64,000 nucleotides of DNA from Congeria kusceri (GCA_027627225.1 CM051032.1:63723637-63787636); one strand, 5' to 3'; counted from the stretch's first letter, positions 48,418-60,201 are shown. Translations and numbers: made by a program. Notes: generated from the sequence alone by a model not told the origin.

Positions 48418-51138
48418 GATAGATGATTAGGTACATTCATACTTAATGACAATAACAAAATGGGACATGAATTCTGTTTTCTTGAAATTTGAAGTTAAGA
48501 TTTGAGTTATAGCTATTATATAATTAATAATATCAATAGCGTGTTTTTAAATCCTCTTTTAAAATTGTTGACAAAGATGTTTTCTGTATATTGTTTAGAA
48601 CACTTACCGTCTACCTTAATAAGTGGCCTCTACGAGAAACACAGAGGCACTAATCTGCACCTATCATTATCAATGTCATGATTATGACACATGGGCCGTT
48701 GATTGCCACTGATTAGGGGCCAGCATGATGGATGGTAATTTAATTGACCACGTGGAACAGCAACCGACTTTAAACAACAGGGAAGGCGTACTTTACCAGT
48801 TTCCGAGAAGGGGCGGCGGAATTTGTACATGACGATCACTTGCCGAAATATTGGGGAGGCGGCCGCCGCCCCTGCCGCTCCATTGCCGACGCCCATGAAG
48901 CATTAGGCGAGTAAACACCTAAAGTTCACGCTAATTTCGTGCATAGAATTTGTGGTTTATATACGAAGTTATATCACAACATTTTGAAGGCAACAGTTTG
49001 ATTGGCTCCTAAAAATGTCATCTGAACGTGACCCCTAATGCGCAGTCATCAGATCCAGTCAGCGGATAATATAGTTGCGTCAGACTGGAGATGATTTTAA
49101 AGAGATTGCCCTAGCCCTAAGCCGCATATGTATTGCAAACCTGAGGTAAAGTCCCGAGTCCGTGCACATATCGAACCTATCCGATTAAAATCAGCTTCTA
49201 AAATACGTTATGTACGTACTATGCTTGTTACTGGTAATGAAGAATGATGAGTAATTAAAGTTTACACCAGCATCTGTCTGTTAAAATCCGAAGTGATTTA
49301 TGTAAAGTGTATGCCCAAGAACCAATTAATATGTTCGACCCCTCTTAGAGTACGCCGATGTCGTATGGGACAATTGTTCTAACGAACTCATCAACGTAAT
49401 TGAAGCAGTCCAAAACGAAGCTGCAAGGATCGTAACTGGAGCCACCAAGTATTGTAACCTTGATCGTCTCCTGTCGGATCTAAACTGGGAATCTCTAGCC
49501 GAAAGACGACGAAACCATAAACTTCTACTTCTATTCAAGATGAAAAATAATCTTACCCCAACATACCTGTCTAACCTGATTCCTTTGCTTCCTGACCTGA
49601 CCTATTCACTTCGTAGCAATCACGACATACCTATTATCTACACAAAAAGTCAGTTGTATGGGTATTCATTTCTACTCTCGACTATACGTGCATGGAATGC
49701 TCTCCTATCGCCCACACGTAATGCAACTACTGTGCTAGACTTTAAGTGAAAGCTTATGAAAAAGCAAAGCACAAGGTCACCTACCCTTTATAACATTGGT
49801 AATAGAACATTACAGATTCATCACTGTCGCCTTCGCCTGGGGTGTAGCACACTGAACTACGAGCAGTATCGTAGGAACATCATAGACACTCCGTTCTGTT
49901 CCTGCGGTGAAGAAGAAACACCAACCCACTACCTTCTCCTTTGCCCTAGATTCAATAGTGCTCGCAATTCCTTTCTCTCAAATCTGCCATGTCCAATGAC
50001 TCTAAACAATCTCCTTTTTGGAGATGACCGGTTATCATTCGAGGATAATAAATACGTTTTCCAGCGTGTCCATGGTTTCATTGCAGCAACTGAACGCTTC
50101 GACTCGTAGACGGTGTTTTGGATCGATCCTCCCCGACTCCCTTAAGGTGTGTGACAATGTGAAATTCATTTGATATTGAATTTACTTATAGTTCAGAATA
50201 GTCGATATGTTTCACTAAAAGCTAAACACATTTTGTTCTGTCATAGTACTTAGAACTTAACTACTAAGCGACAACATGTTCTTCTGCAACTACAATACAC
50301 TCATAACCAACTGATTAAATGTGCAAATTATCTGCGTAAACTCCAGCATGGAAAAGAACTCGCATAAGCATCTTCGATGCTTGTTTTCTAATCCATAAAA
50401 TACCATATCATTGTTGTATATTCACATGTTAATTATGTTGTACATTCATGAACAAATAAATATGTTTAAACTAATTAATATTTTTAACAGAAGCTAACTA
50501 TACCCTTGTGTAGGTTGTTGTTGTTGTTATTAAGTTTTTTCAATTGTAAATTGTAATTGATATTCATTTTACAACGTTGTTTGTTGATGTCATAGATCAG
50601 CGCTACTGGAGACCAGTCCCACCATGCAAAACAGTTAAAAGCCAATTATACATACATACCAAGTCTTCAATATGTCGTACCCTATATTACATCTTCTTAA
50701 ACGAATAAACAAATAAATTAAAATTAATAAAAAATAACAAAATACAAGTCAGGCGCGGCCATGTGAATTCTGGATTAGAGGGGGCGGCCGAAAAAAAATC
50801 AGTAACTACCAACCATACAATTATATTTAATTAGCGCAATTTAAAGGCGCTTCATAACAAGTAATAAACTTTTGTACAAAACCAAGAATTCTGATTTATT
50901 TATGACATTCTTTGAGGATTTTGTTGAGCGCTGGGCTTGCCCAGACATAGGTAAGCCTCTTGAAAAAAAATGAGTGTAATTGTCAAAAGGACCACAACAT
51001 GTTTTTAAATGTCGTTTTGACAATACATTATTTGAAGATTACATTTGAATGTTTGAACCAATAACAAAAAAAAGTGTATGTTTTCTTCAAATATTTCATA
51101 CTACAACAGGGCATATGCTGCATCCACAGCCCTATGAC

Positions 51139-51169
<31 letters not shown>

Positions 51170-51518
51170 GAACAAAGTGCTTCTACTACAGTAGAGTAAA
51201 TTATGTGTCCAGTATCCTCCCACCCAGCATTTGTGCGTATCCTCGATTCCACCTCAATCACGCCCATGGAGAGCAGTGGTGGATTATAGACTTGATGACA
51301 ATGACAATATCATTGGTACAGATATATGAGTGTTTACTTTATATATCAGATGTAAACTTTTATTAGTACATACGACAATTTGCTGCTAAACAGACAACAA
51401 CAAATCATTAGAAACGGAGTGGATATGTTAATATCGGGGGGGGGGGGGGGGGGGCTAATCCGCTTCCGCAACCCATTTAAAGCCGCATTTGCAAATTAAC
51501 TACCAATAAGTTTATTTA
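48418..51518 (+). repeat. 3.1-kb direct duplication, copy 2
   Basis: See copy 1. Differences include a CA microsatellite after the C run (51157-51170), a longer G run (51436-51454), a one-base change that gives an ATG after the shared stop (49756), and small indels near 50860. Confidence 0.93.
49330..50109 (+). pseudogene. Non-LTR retrotransposon reverse transcriptase, C-terminal remnant (copy 2)
   Basis: Same content as copy 1. The frame from EYADVVWDNC runs to the in-frame TGA at 49747. The part after it (49756-50109) opens with an ATG and reads GNRTLQIHHCRLRLGCSTL, then CSCGEEETPTHYLLLCPRF. Since both copies share the same stop, the element was already broken before the duplication. No catalytic FADD motif is present upstream. 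Confidence 0.88.
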
Positions 51519-51957
51519 AAAAATTATCAGGTAGTTATTATTATAAGGCGTGCTCTCGTTTTACAACAACCATACAATCTCCTTTAGGAATTATCGTTGC
51601 ACATAGATAAGAAAATCAATACGCCAAACATATCCAATAGAAAACTTAAACATTTTAAATTTTACGTCCTGGTTGTACTTGAGCCACTTTTAACGCTGGC
51701 TTTACATGTCGTGTCACGTTTAATACGGTCTGAAATAGTGACTTTGCTTAAGGACTGTTTTAAGAAGATTTTAAGTGGTTGAGGGATGTATTTATTTTAG
51801 CATTGAAACATGTACGTATGTTATCAATGAAGTAGTTTTTGAGTGAGCACAAACGACACTGCGTAGATCCATCTGTAGCTAGTACGTGCATAGGTCAATT
51901 GTTAAAGTAGCTGAAATACGTGTTTTCCACAGTGAATGCAGCCTTAGAGACTGAAAA
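51519..51957. other. Upstream flank of the KDEL gene
   Basis: AT-rich. The promoter and 5' UTR of the gene starting at 51958 are expected here. No clear TATA box. ATG at 51958 has A at -3. Confidence 0.45.
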
Positions 51958-52278
51958 ATGTTTTCAGTAAGAACATCGTGGTGGATTAGACGCTTCATTC
52001 TGATACTAATAGTGGCGATATGTTTTGCACAGGAAGAAATTCCAAGTTCTGAAACCAACATGCCAGAATTGACCACAGACGAAAAATATCAGGACATGTT
52101 TCCGCTAACGAATGAAAATTTCACGGAATGTGTCTTGGGCACAAAAGATGCATGGATTGTCCTGTTCCACGAGGGTTCAGTTAACATAACGTGGAAAACC
52201 ATGGCCGCAAAGTCACGTGGTTTGTTCTGGATTGGATCCGTTGATCGCAAGAAGGAGAGCAAACTTGCAGATGATCTG
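51958..52278 (+). CDS. Thioredoxin-like ER protein with C-terminal KDEL, exon 1
   Basis: First of three exons (52788-53010, 53341-53771) giving 324 residues. Residues 1-24 are a signal peptide (RRFILILIVAICFAQ). The first domain (about 40-150) resembles a PDI-type thioredoxin fold: PLTNENFTECVL-GTKDAWIVLFHEG matches the start of such domains. But the CXXC site expected after the third strand is replaced by GSVNIT (73-78), with an N-glycosylation sequon. Only Cys58 and Cys167 remain in the mature protein, so it cannot be a classic oxidoreductase. Donor GTGAGT at 52279, phase 0. More likely a lumenal binding or chaperone-like protein. Close family not identified. Confidence 0.85.
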
Positions 52279-52787
52279 GTGAGTAAACTCGGCATGTAGA
52301 TATCCACCACCAGACTGAACAGTGTTACAATATATTAGCGGTTCTAGACATATTAGATAGTTTTAATTACACGATTATGTTCTGCTTATGATACGACATG
52401 GATATATTGTACCTGTATGAAAATATATCCATAAAACATAGCGCACGAGTGTTAGAACGTAACATTAAACGTGCATGTCTACATTAAAATACCCTTTGAA
52501 TTGTATGGAAACACAACATGTCACAGCACATTGATGTGTGGACAAACATCTTTAAAAAGATTCACATATAATGCCATCGAACAGGTTAACCCTAACATTT
52601 CTACCGGTAAGGGTTTGTTCGAAAGTTAAATTGTCGGCTTTAAATGAAAATGAAAACAGTGTACGCTTGGCACCAAAAAACTATCTATCACTAATAAATT
52701 TCTTAATACCTCTATAAATGAGATATAGCCTGAGTTCCCATGCTATGTTAAGTCTTGGATTGAAACTGAATCAAAGTTATTTTACAG
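52279..52787 (+). other. Intron 1 of the KDEL gene
   Basis: GTGAGT at 52279 to TTATTTTACAG at 52787, phase 0. No repeat or frame of note. Confidence 0.85.
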
Positions 52788-53010
52788 GGTTACGATCCAG
52801 CCCAAGGTATCGCCCGGATGTATCCGCACGGAAGCCAGAACTTCAAAACCAAGCAATGGAAGAACTTTGACAATGAGACTGACGCAAGAGACGCAGCGAT
52901 TGCGTCACTTCCGGACAAGGTTATGACGTTTCAGACTGAGAACTGGCAGGACATTTTTCTTGAATGCTTCATGTCGAAACCTTCAAAGTTTCCCGTTTTT
53001 ATTTTACAAG
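52788..53010 (+). CDS. KDEL thioredoxin-like protein, exon 2
   Basis: 223 bp, residues 108-181 and the first base of 182. GYDPAQGIARMYPHGSQNFK resembles the part of a PDI domain that normally carries the cis-proline and the YP-x-G turn, here without the usual cis-Pro. LPDKVMTFQTENWQDIFLEC starts the second domain. Donor GTGAAT at 53011, phase 1. Confidence 0.85.
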
Positions 53011-53340
53011 GTGAATGTCAGTGTATTACAATTATATGAGTTAATCAACCACACTATATGTACGTTGAATACGTTGTTTATTTCAGGATTATACGTATGG
53101 GGTTGATGGAGTCAAGGTCAAGGTCACCCTTATTTTTTATTTCTGTGCTGACTTTAATGCATTTCGTTAGAAAAATTTGGTGTTCGTGGAATTATTTTGC
53201 CAAATGCAGCCGCAAAATCTATTTCCAACACAATGAGTGTGAAATAGTCAGCCAATGATAAAATGGAAATAAATAGGCACAAGACCAATAAACCATAGAC
53301 CTAAAATGATTATTTTTCTTCATGCATTTGTGTATTTCAG
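53011..53340 (+). other. Intron 2 of the KDEL gene
   Basis: GTGAAT at 53011 to TTTGTGTATTTCAG at 53340, phase 1. It contains GTCAAGGTCAAGGTCACC near 53111, overlapping ERR/FTZ-F1-type half-site sequences, which may be chance. Confidence 0.8.
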
Positions 53341-53771
53341 ATGACACTGACGCCTCACCGTACATCAAGGCATTGGCGATCCGGTTTGAGAAATATTTTA
53401 TGTTTGTAAAAGTCGTAAAACCCACTGCAGACGACATCAAAGCGCTGGGACTACTTGAAGCCCTTAAAACTTTCCCCGAGTTATTTGTTATTACAACTAA
53501 CGAAAACATGGTTAATTCATATAATGCTGTTCGTTTTGATACGGAAAAATTTGGCGATCTTAGCTACACAAATATCATGGAATTCCTGTTTGCTTTAAAT
53601 AGCAAATATAGACACGAGCTTCCCGGGGATAACCGTGGCGGCAGTCAACAGGAGGCGGAAATGGCCGATGTTGTTGCGATAGAGACGAAACGATTTAATT
53701 TTGTTTTTCCTACCAAAGGTGCTAGCGGAAAATCAAGACGTAGTAATTCAAGTTCAAAAGACGAGCTTTAA
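53341..53771 (+). CDS. KDEL thioredoxin-like protein, exon 3
   Basis: Residues 182-324, stop TAA at 53769. DDTDASPYIKALAIRFEKYF through LFALNSKYRHELPG looks like a second thioredoxin-like (b-type) domain without cysteines, about 155-275. A hydrophilic linker and a Ser/Arg-rich segment (309-320) lead to the final KDEL, the standard ER retrieval signal. Arrangement (signal peptide, redox-dead domains, KDEL) fits an ER-lumen protein related to the PDI superfamily. Some resemblance to the thioredoxin part of DNAJC16 is possible, but not claimed. AATAAA at 53887 may be the polyadenylation signal. Confidence 0.87.
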
Positions 53772-54966
53772 TTTTCGTAGCAGGAAATACATGTAGTGTT
53801 CATTTGTTTGCAGATCACAGGGCTCCACCTACTGCTTAACGTTTACCGTTTATATCATAAATAGTGAATCTAACATGGTTTATGCGAATAAACTGACATA
53901 AAGTGTCTTACTGGTATTCACTGATTTGAGAATTGATAAGAGTGTCTTAACTGCAAAAATTAAATTGTCAGAACTTATCAACAAATAGTATATAAATGTA
54001 TTCTCTAAAACGCCATACAAAGAAACGAAAAATTGCATACTTGACGTGAACATGTCTTAACGCAATGTAATATAATGATGTCTTTTCAAACATATCGACC
54101 GAAATTGTGTAAGAACAGAAGTATCCTTCGTATGCAGTCGTATCTCTTTACAAAGCTTTATAGATGTATACATTGATGTTTACCTGGTATTCAATATCAC
54201 GGTGTATATGGTCACCGTATACTGATGTAATACAACTACGTTATTTTTATAACGAATGGATGGGCACCGCATACTTATGGACAAAAAAAGCAGAGTGCAA
54301 TGCAAGAAAATATTAATTTCTCTGGCTTTTCTTCATTATATGACACTAAGTTTAGTTCTTCGGAACACAGTGGATATGTTTTTTATTCGTGAAGTGAATT
54401 TTCAGATATATATTCAGATTTCTCTTCCATTTTGGCTATAATTGGTGTGATAGAAGCTCATTTAAGTTTCTGTGATATTATCATTGTGTTTTTGTTGAAA
54501 AAAACAACAACGTCTGAACTTATTACCTTTATATTGAAACTTAAGGTTTAAATGCGAATTATGCGTATCATTCAATACAAGGACTTGTTTTTGACCGAGA
54601 TCTACACCATGCTAGCACTATTTTACTAAAATTAAACGTTGTGTCTTAAATCATATTTTGTTCCGTGCAACTCGTGGTTTTATCATAGAGTATATGGATT
54701 GTTAAATATTTGAATTTAAATACAGGTATATCTTGCCTTTTCAACGACTTTTTCCACGAAGTATACTGTGCATTCCAATGTTATTTCAGCAGTATGCGGT
54801 GACCATATGCACCGTGAATATCGGCACATGATTTCTTATGTATTTATGTGACAATACTTATGATTAATTAATGTTCTTTTCTATAAAGTATCTGTAAACT
54901 AATATTGTGGATCAAATTTTCAACATGCCAATCTGTGAATATGGCGCTTCAAAGCAACGTAATAAA
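53772..54966. other. 3' flank of the KDEL gene, no gene seen
   Basis: AT-rich 3' UTR and intergenic sequence. No repeats or frames that can be supported. Confidence 0.45.
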
Positions 54967-54967
54967 A

Positions 54968-55198
54968 AAGCGTGTCATGGGAAAATCGGGCTTAATGCAT
55001 GTGCGTAACGTGTCGTACCGGATCAGCCTCCGCACAGGCTAATCCAGAACGGCACTTTCCGCCTACAGTAGATTTATGTTTAGACGAATCTTCCTTGAAA
55101 CAGAAAATACCATCAACGCGGAAAGTGTCGTCCTAGATAGCCTGTGCGGACTGCATAGGATGCTCCGGCATAAAGCCTGGTTTTCCCACGACACGCCT
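54968..55198. mobile_element. Fold-back MITE, family A (copy 4)
   Basis: Starts AAGCGTGTCATGGGAAAA and ends TTTTCCCACGACACGCCT. Contains CCGCACAGGCTAATCC and CCTGTGCGGACTGC. A small internal deletion has removed one copy of the GTGCAGT word. Flanks do not give a clean target duplication. Confidence 0.82.
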
Positions 55199-55666
55199 AT
55201 TTAATTTGGCATGCATTCGAACTATATTTTGTATATTCAACACTAATTTTGTATTAATGTTTTATTATTTTATCAAGTACTTTAAAATGCATTTGGTTTA
55301 TTGGATTAAAATATTTCAACAGTGTCGTTGATATTCGTAGTATCGTCCTACAACCACCGTAGGAATATGTAGGAAGACACAATCGGGACACCGTGCATCC
55401 CAACTTATCACGATTAACACGTCCACGATAAATCGTGGGCTATCGTAAACAAAATCGTGACAGTGTAACCGGGGCTTAACATGCGCAATTTATGACGTCA
55501 TTTTTTAATGTTTTGTTCAAATTATGGGACAAAACAAATACATGTACTAGATTAGGGATGAATAAAGTAAAGTTCTGCTCGCCAAAGCTGTTTGTTCAGG
55601 TGTTATATAAGCCTCGCTAGAAAAACACATTCAACAATATTTCTAATTTTAAAGATCGAAAAGAAA
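55199..55666. other. No gene seen
   Basis: AT-rich intergenic sequence. Nothing recognised. Confidence 0.4.
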
Positions 55667-55923
55667 GGAGGACAGCGAGATGTGTTGAAAATGCAATAGT
55701 GTGTAGGTTTAAATGGGTGTTGCATCCAAAATGGAAGTGCTATCGTACAAATATTTATGAAACACTACTGAGGAATGAATTCTCTTTGCAGGTATGTAAA
55801 TTTTATTAAGAAATATTAATGCTAACCATGCCATTTCAGCGCATGAAAGTAGCGACGAAAATCCTGTCGCTACTCTATAGACATATAGGGAGAAATTTCC
55901 ACCACAGAATTGGTCTTTCCCCG

Positions 55924-55983
55924 GTTAGGCTCCGCCAATATTGCCCATATAAAAAGTAGCTCAATATTGGCACAGGGCCTAAC
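55924..55983. repeat. Hairpin with TATAAAAAGTA loop (H1)
   Basis: Arms GTTAGGCTCCGCCAATATTG and CAATATTGG-CACA-GGGCCTAAC enclose the loop CCCATATAAAAAGTAGCT. The upstream context is ACCACAGAATTGGTCTTTCC. A second hairpin with the same loop and context but other arms lies at 60142-60201. Confidence 0.85.
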
Positions 55984-57180
55984 TTGTTATGCTAGGTTGT
56001 GTATACTGGTCAGCGGACTGTGGACATTTGGTTCTCTTTTTTTTGTTATGTCCGCAATTATTTTTAAAGTGAGTATGCTGGAGGCAAACGCCTTTATATA
56101 ATTATATGCTAGTTTTATACATTCGAACACTGTTCTTTCGTCTGGACGGGCGAAACAACTTCAAAATCACGAAAGTTCGATTTAAACATTTTCATCATTT
56201 TATACAAACCCGAAACAGTCGCGTCACATTTTGCTTTTTGTAAACATACGTCACGGTAAAGGAACTAAATATAGTTTGTAAAATAATGAATAAAATACTT
56301 ATAAAATCATAATTCTTAACAAGCGCGTCTGACTGTGTATAAATATATAAATGAAAGCCTTTAGTTATTTGGTTTACCTTTTTACATGGGTATACGGTTT
56401 TACCGATCTTGGACAGCTAACCGATTTTAAAATTTTACGTTAGCGTACTTTTTATTACATGATAGACACAGGCCACACGTCACTTGCCTTAATGAGTGTA
56501 AGTAGTGCCCATTAGCGCAAGAAGACTAATGTGTTGACACGCTCGGTCCGCGAATCTTTTCATCGAAGGTGTGAAAACATCAAGTCCTAATCAAAACTGC
56601 GTCTTCGAATTAGTGTGAATTAGGCAAATAAGTGTGAAATATTCATTTGAGATCGAATTTTAGACTTCGAAATAATGATAATTCGAATTAAAAAAGTTCG
56701 AATTAAACGAGTTTATTTTAGTTAAATCAAGAAGAAATAAATTCGGGACCAGAAAAATACTTCGAAATAACGCTGACTTCGAATTAACGCAGTTCAAAAT
56801 AACGATGTTCAAATGTATGTCGTTATGTATTTAATAAGGTTATGCAGTAATAAGCCTCGTTTCTCTTTTAGACAATAGAAGTAAGAATCATAACCTAATA
56901 TCTTAGGAAACTTTTCGCAGACATCAGTGACCTTGTTCATCTTACGTAAAAAAATCACTCTTCTAATAGATCTTATTACAAAAACCCATCTCCTGAGTGT
57001 CTTCAACTCACTTGTTTAAAATAGGAACAGCAAGACGAGACTATCGCGTGTGGGTATTTGTGATATTATAGTTAAGAAATAATTTTCGATTTAGAGTTGT
57101 TTATGAGCTAATAAACAACGATCTGGAGTTCTGACGCGTATGAATTAAACCACGAGAGCGAATCAGAACGACAAATGGGT

Positions 57181-57228
57181 GTTTAGGCCCTGTGCCAATA
57201 TTGAGCTACTTTTGATATGGGCAATACT
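57181..57228 (-). repeat. Inverted copy of the H1 hairpin, left arm decayed
   Basis: On the minus strand it reads GTATTGCCCATATCAAAAGT followed by AGCTCAATATTGGCACAGGG. The loop and right arm of H1 are preserved, but only GTATTG remains of the left arm. Confidence 0.8.
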
Positions 57229-57229
57229 G

Positions 57230-57330
57230 TAAAACCATTATTATTCGTCGGACACTAATTTTCGTGGATTTTCGTGGGTCAGCTCAACCACGAATTTAAA
57301 TGTACGACGAACGTTTATTTTTTTATTTTT
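57230..57330. repeat. Fragment of a TTCGTGGATT-type repeat
   Basis: TGTAAAACCATTATTATTCG, TTTTCGTGGATTTTCGTGG and ACCACGAATTTAAATG resemble a repeat common in invertebrate genomes (from memory). A matching CGAAATCCACGAA lies at 59531-59544, so it may be the end of an insertion spanning 57230-59545. Confidence 0.5.
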
Positions 57331-57649
57331 TTTTATTTTTTTCAAGATTCAACATATTTATTTCGTTACTTAAACATATACATGTTTTTCGTAACATGAT
57401 CCAATGAATAATAATAATAGTCACATGACACCTTATAACATATGTACATATATACACAGTTTATAATACTAATATGTATATAAAACAAATAACATTTATT
57501 ATTTCTAGTTCGCATAGCAAAAAAAAACAAAATCCAGAGAAAGTTACGACAAGTGTGTTTTAATAAAGTACTTGCCCAGAGGAGGGACTTGTAGATTTCA
57601 TACGAAAACATAAGACAAAAATACGAGACAGCTTAATCAATGTATGTAC

Positions 57650-58985
57650 AATATGTACACTAATATATGCTACTGTAGAGAACACAAATTATTGCAACTA
57701 TTGTACAGTATTAATAATACCTTTTCGTCTGTTAAAAGCATGGTATGTATATTTACAAAAATTCAATACTGTTTTATAATTTTTTGATTTAAATAGGCTA
57801 ATAAATTTGACCACACTAGGTTTAGTATAGTAATATTTACTTAAATATGTCTTCCGAATGTCACTATACTGGGGACAAATGCATATAAAATGATATTCGT
57901 CTTCCAAATCAATTTTATTGCAAAAAGTGCAATATCTGTTACAATGTTCGATTCTGTTATTGCCGTGTCGGCCTGTTTCTATTTTTAATTGGTGAGATGA
58001 CACTCTCAGTTTAGATAATGCAATACGATATCTTAAAGGTATTTTATCAAGATAATATTCAAAGTCAAAATCAATTTTAAACAGCTTATAAGTGCACAAA
58101 CTTCGACTGTTATTAACAGCAGTATACCACGACTGTTTAAATTGATCTAGCAGTCTTTGTTTAAAATCTAGATGGAAACAATTCGTATTAACTAGATAGG
58201 GGGTAACCCAAACATATGAGAAACCACTACTATCTAAAAGAGATTTAACATTGGTTAACCAGTTAGATTTACCTTTAATGCAATCATCTAACAATGCTTG
58301 GTATAACTTCTTAATAATAATATTGTCGCTATTTAATATTTTTAACCAATATTTAATAATGCGTGTGTGTCTAGTGATATACAGTGGATATCGGCCAAGT
58401 TCTCCGTAAACAACAATTGAACATGTAGATTGTTTTACTTTAAGAAGGTTTTTACAAAATTTTAAATGAATTCTCTCTACTTTTGCAGATTTGCCAAAAC
58501 CCCATACTTCACAACCGTAGCTCAATACTGATCCTACAAATGCGTCAAATAATTGACATATGGTACTAGGTTTTAGAAGGGCTGTTTTGATATTGTTCGT
58601 AAGGGTATTTAGAGCCTTGAGTCCTTTGCCAGAAATGGTTTCACAATTAAGTATGTAGCTACCTGTATAGTTAAAAACAGTTCCTAAATAGTTGAAATTG
58701 TCTACAGTTTCTAATGGGATGTTATTGTAAAACCACTTTCATCAAGCTTTAAAGGACCCCGTTTTCTGAACACTACAACTTTACTTTTGTCCGGGTTTAC
58801 TTCAAGTCCCCACGTATGACAGTAATTTTGTAAAAGATTTAGACTATGTTGGAGATCTGTTGGGGTTTTCCCAAGGATAACCATATCATGTGCAAACAGC
58901 ATTAAAATAAATGTAAGATCATCTATGGATATGCCACTATATGTCCGAAGTCTTATATCCGAAATTATTAGTATCGGCACTACTG
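57650..58985 (-). pseudogene. Antisense non-LTR reverse transcriptase remnant
   Basis: Minus-strand frame 58980-58711 reads LFAHDMVILGKTPTDLQHSL and LEVNPDKSKVVVFRKRG. The catalytic FADD is changed to FAHD. A one-base deletion near 58738 shifts the frame, which then continues open as KWFYNNIPLETVDNFNYLGT... through VGSVLSYGCEVWGF to the stop at 57698. The C-terminal part has a Cys/His motif CNRYCTFCNKIDLEDEYHF. The N-terminal endonuclease and fingers are missing, so the copy is 5' truncated and dead. Confidence 0.9.
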
Positions 58986-60141
58986 TAACGTACGACTAAC
59001 TTTTGACTACTACTTTTGACCCATGTTTGGGTGATTGTGTTACCTCCCTTGATAATTATTTACTGTGAATACTGACAATCATGATGTTAAATTATACTAA
59101 CTATGTTTGAAAAAATAAATAATTGCATGGTGTTTCCTTCTTGAAAGAACAAATAATACTGACAGAATAATTGAAAGGTACAGATTGTTCAATTTGTCAC
59201 TTGTTAATTGTCATGCGCTTAAATGGCTTCGTGTCAAACTGCCATTAATAGGACCCACTGTTGTATTACATTTATACTAGACACTATGGGTACCACTATT
59301 AATTGGTTTGTTTATTGCGATACTGGTATATTGCATCTATGTTTAATCCCGGTAATTGGTATGGTGTTGTTACACTAGGGACCACGTTATTGCGAGATTG
59401 AAATGATAAGATACTGACAAGGCGGGTAATTGACACGTTGTTGTTTTAGCGGTTGTCAACTAAGCGCAAGGGTTGTTAGAATAAACAAAAAGCACATATA
59501 TATATTTTTTTAGGTTTTTGTAAAAAAAATCGAAATCCACGAACCGGGAAAAGACCAATTCTGTGGTGGAAATGTCTCCCTATATGTCTATTAAGTAGCG
59601 ACAGGATTTTCGTCGCTACTTTCATGCGCTGAAATGGCATGGTTAGCATTAATATTTCTTAGTAAAATTTACATACCTGCAAAGAGAATTCATTCCTCAA
59701 TAATGTTTCATAAATATTTGTACGATAGCACTTCCATTTTGGATGCAACACCCATTTAAACCTACACACTATTGCATTTGCAACACATCTCGCTGTCCTC
59801 CACTGTGTAAACTTTAATCGATATTCTACTACACTGAAACGATTGCGTCATTTCGATTGGTCATTCAATTATATCATTCATCATTCGATTAGATGAAGCA
59901 TATTTGAAGGGTTAAACAAGGGAAGGTAAACATGGTGGACTGTACATGAATGTAGATTTATTTGCAAGTTTAAATCGGAAATAAACGCATGTTCTATGTA
60001 CATTTCGGCACATGTTAAGCAGTTTAGGTGTTTTTTTTTTTAATAAAATACGTTAATTTACAACTTTATTGTCGCAAATAATGGAAATTAATTAAAATTT
60101 AAACTTTTAGGTTTCTACCACATAATTGGTCTTTCGGCGAT

Positions 60142-60201
60142 GAGACGTTCCAGCGAATTTAGCCCTATATAAAAAGTAACACTAAATTCGCAGCACGTCT
60201 C
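60142..60201. repeat. Hairpin with TATAAAAAGTA loop (H3)
   Basis: Arms GAGACGTTCCAGCGAATTTA(G) and CTAAATTCGCAGCACGTCTC enclose the loop CCCTATATAAAAAGTAACA. It is preceded by TACCACATAATTGGTCTTTC, as at H1. The stem sequence shares almost nothing with H1 although pairing is kept. Confidence 0.87.

Larger units (their letters stand above)
55667..59801. mobile_element. 4.1-kb element with 260-bp inverted ends
   Basis: 55667-55926 (GGAGGACAGCGAGATGTGTT...) and 59541-59801 are long inverted copies, above 90 percent by eye. Inside each arm is the perfect stem GTAGCGAC / GTCGCTAC. Next to the left arm lies a hairpin around TATAAAAAGTA (55924-55983), and an inverted part of it recurs at 57181-57228. 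The right half is occupied by an antisense non-LTR remnant. No transposase is seen, and flanks give no clear target duplication. Class unknown. Confidence 0.8.

Noticed and set aside
44237..48896. 88-residue minus-strand frame present in both duplication copies (44237-44503, 48630-48896)
   Set aside because: Conserved only because the two copies are about 97 percent identical. No recognisable domain and no wider evidence of coding.
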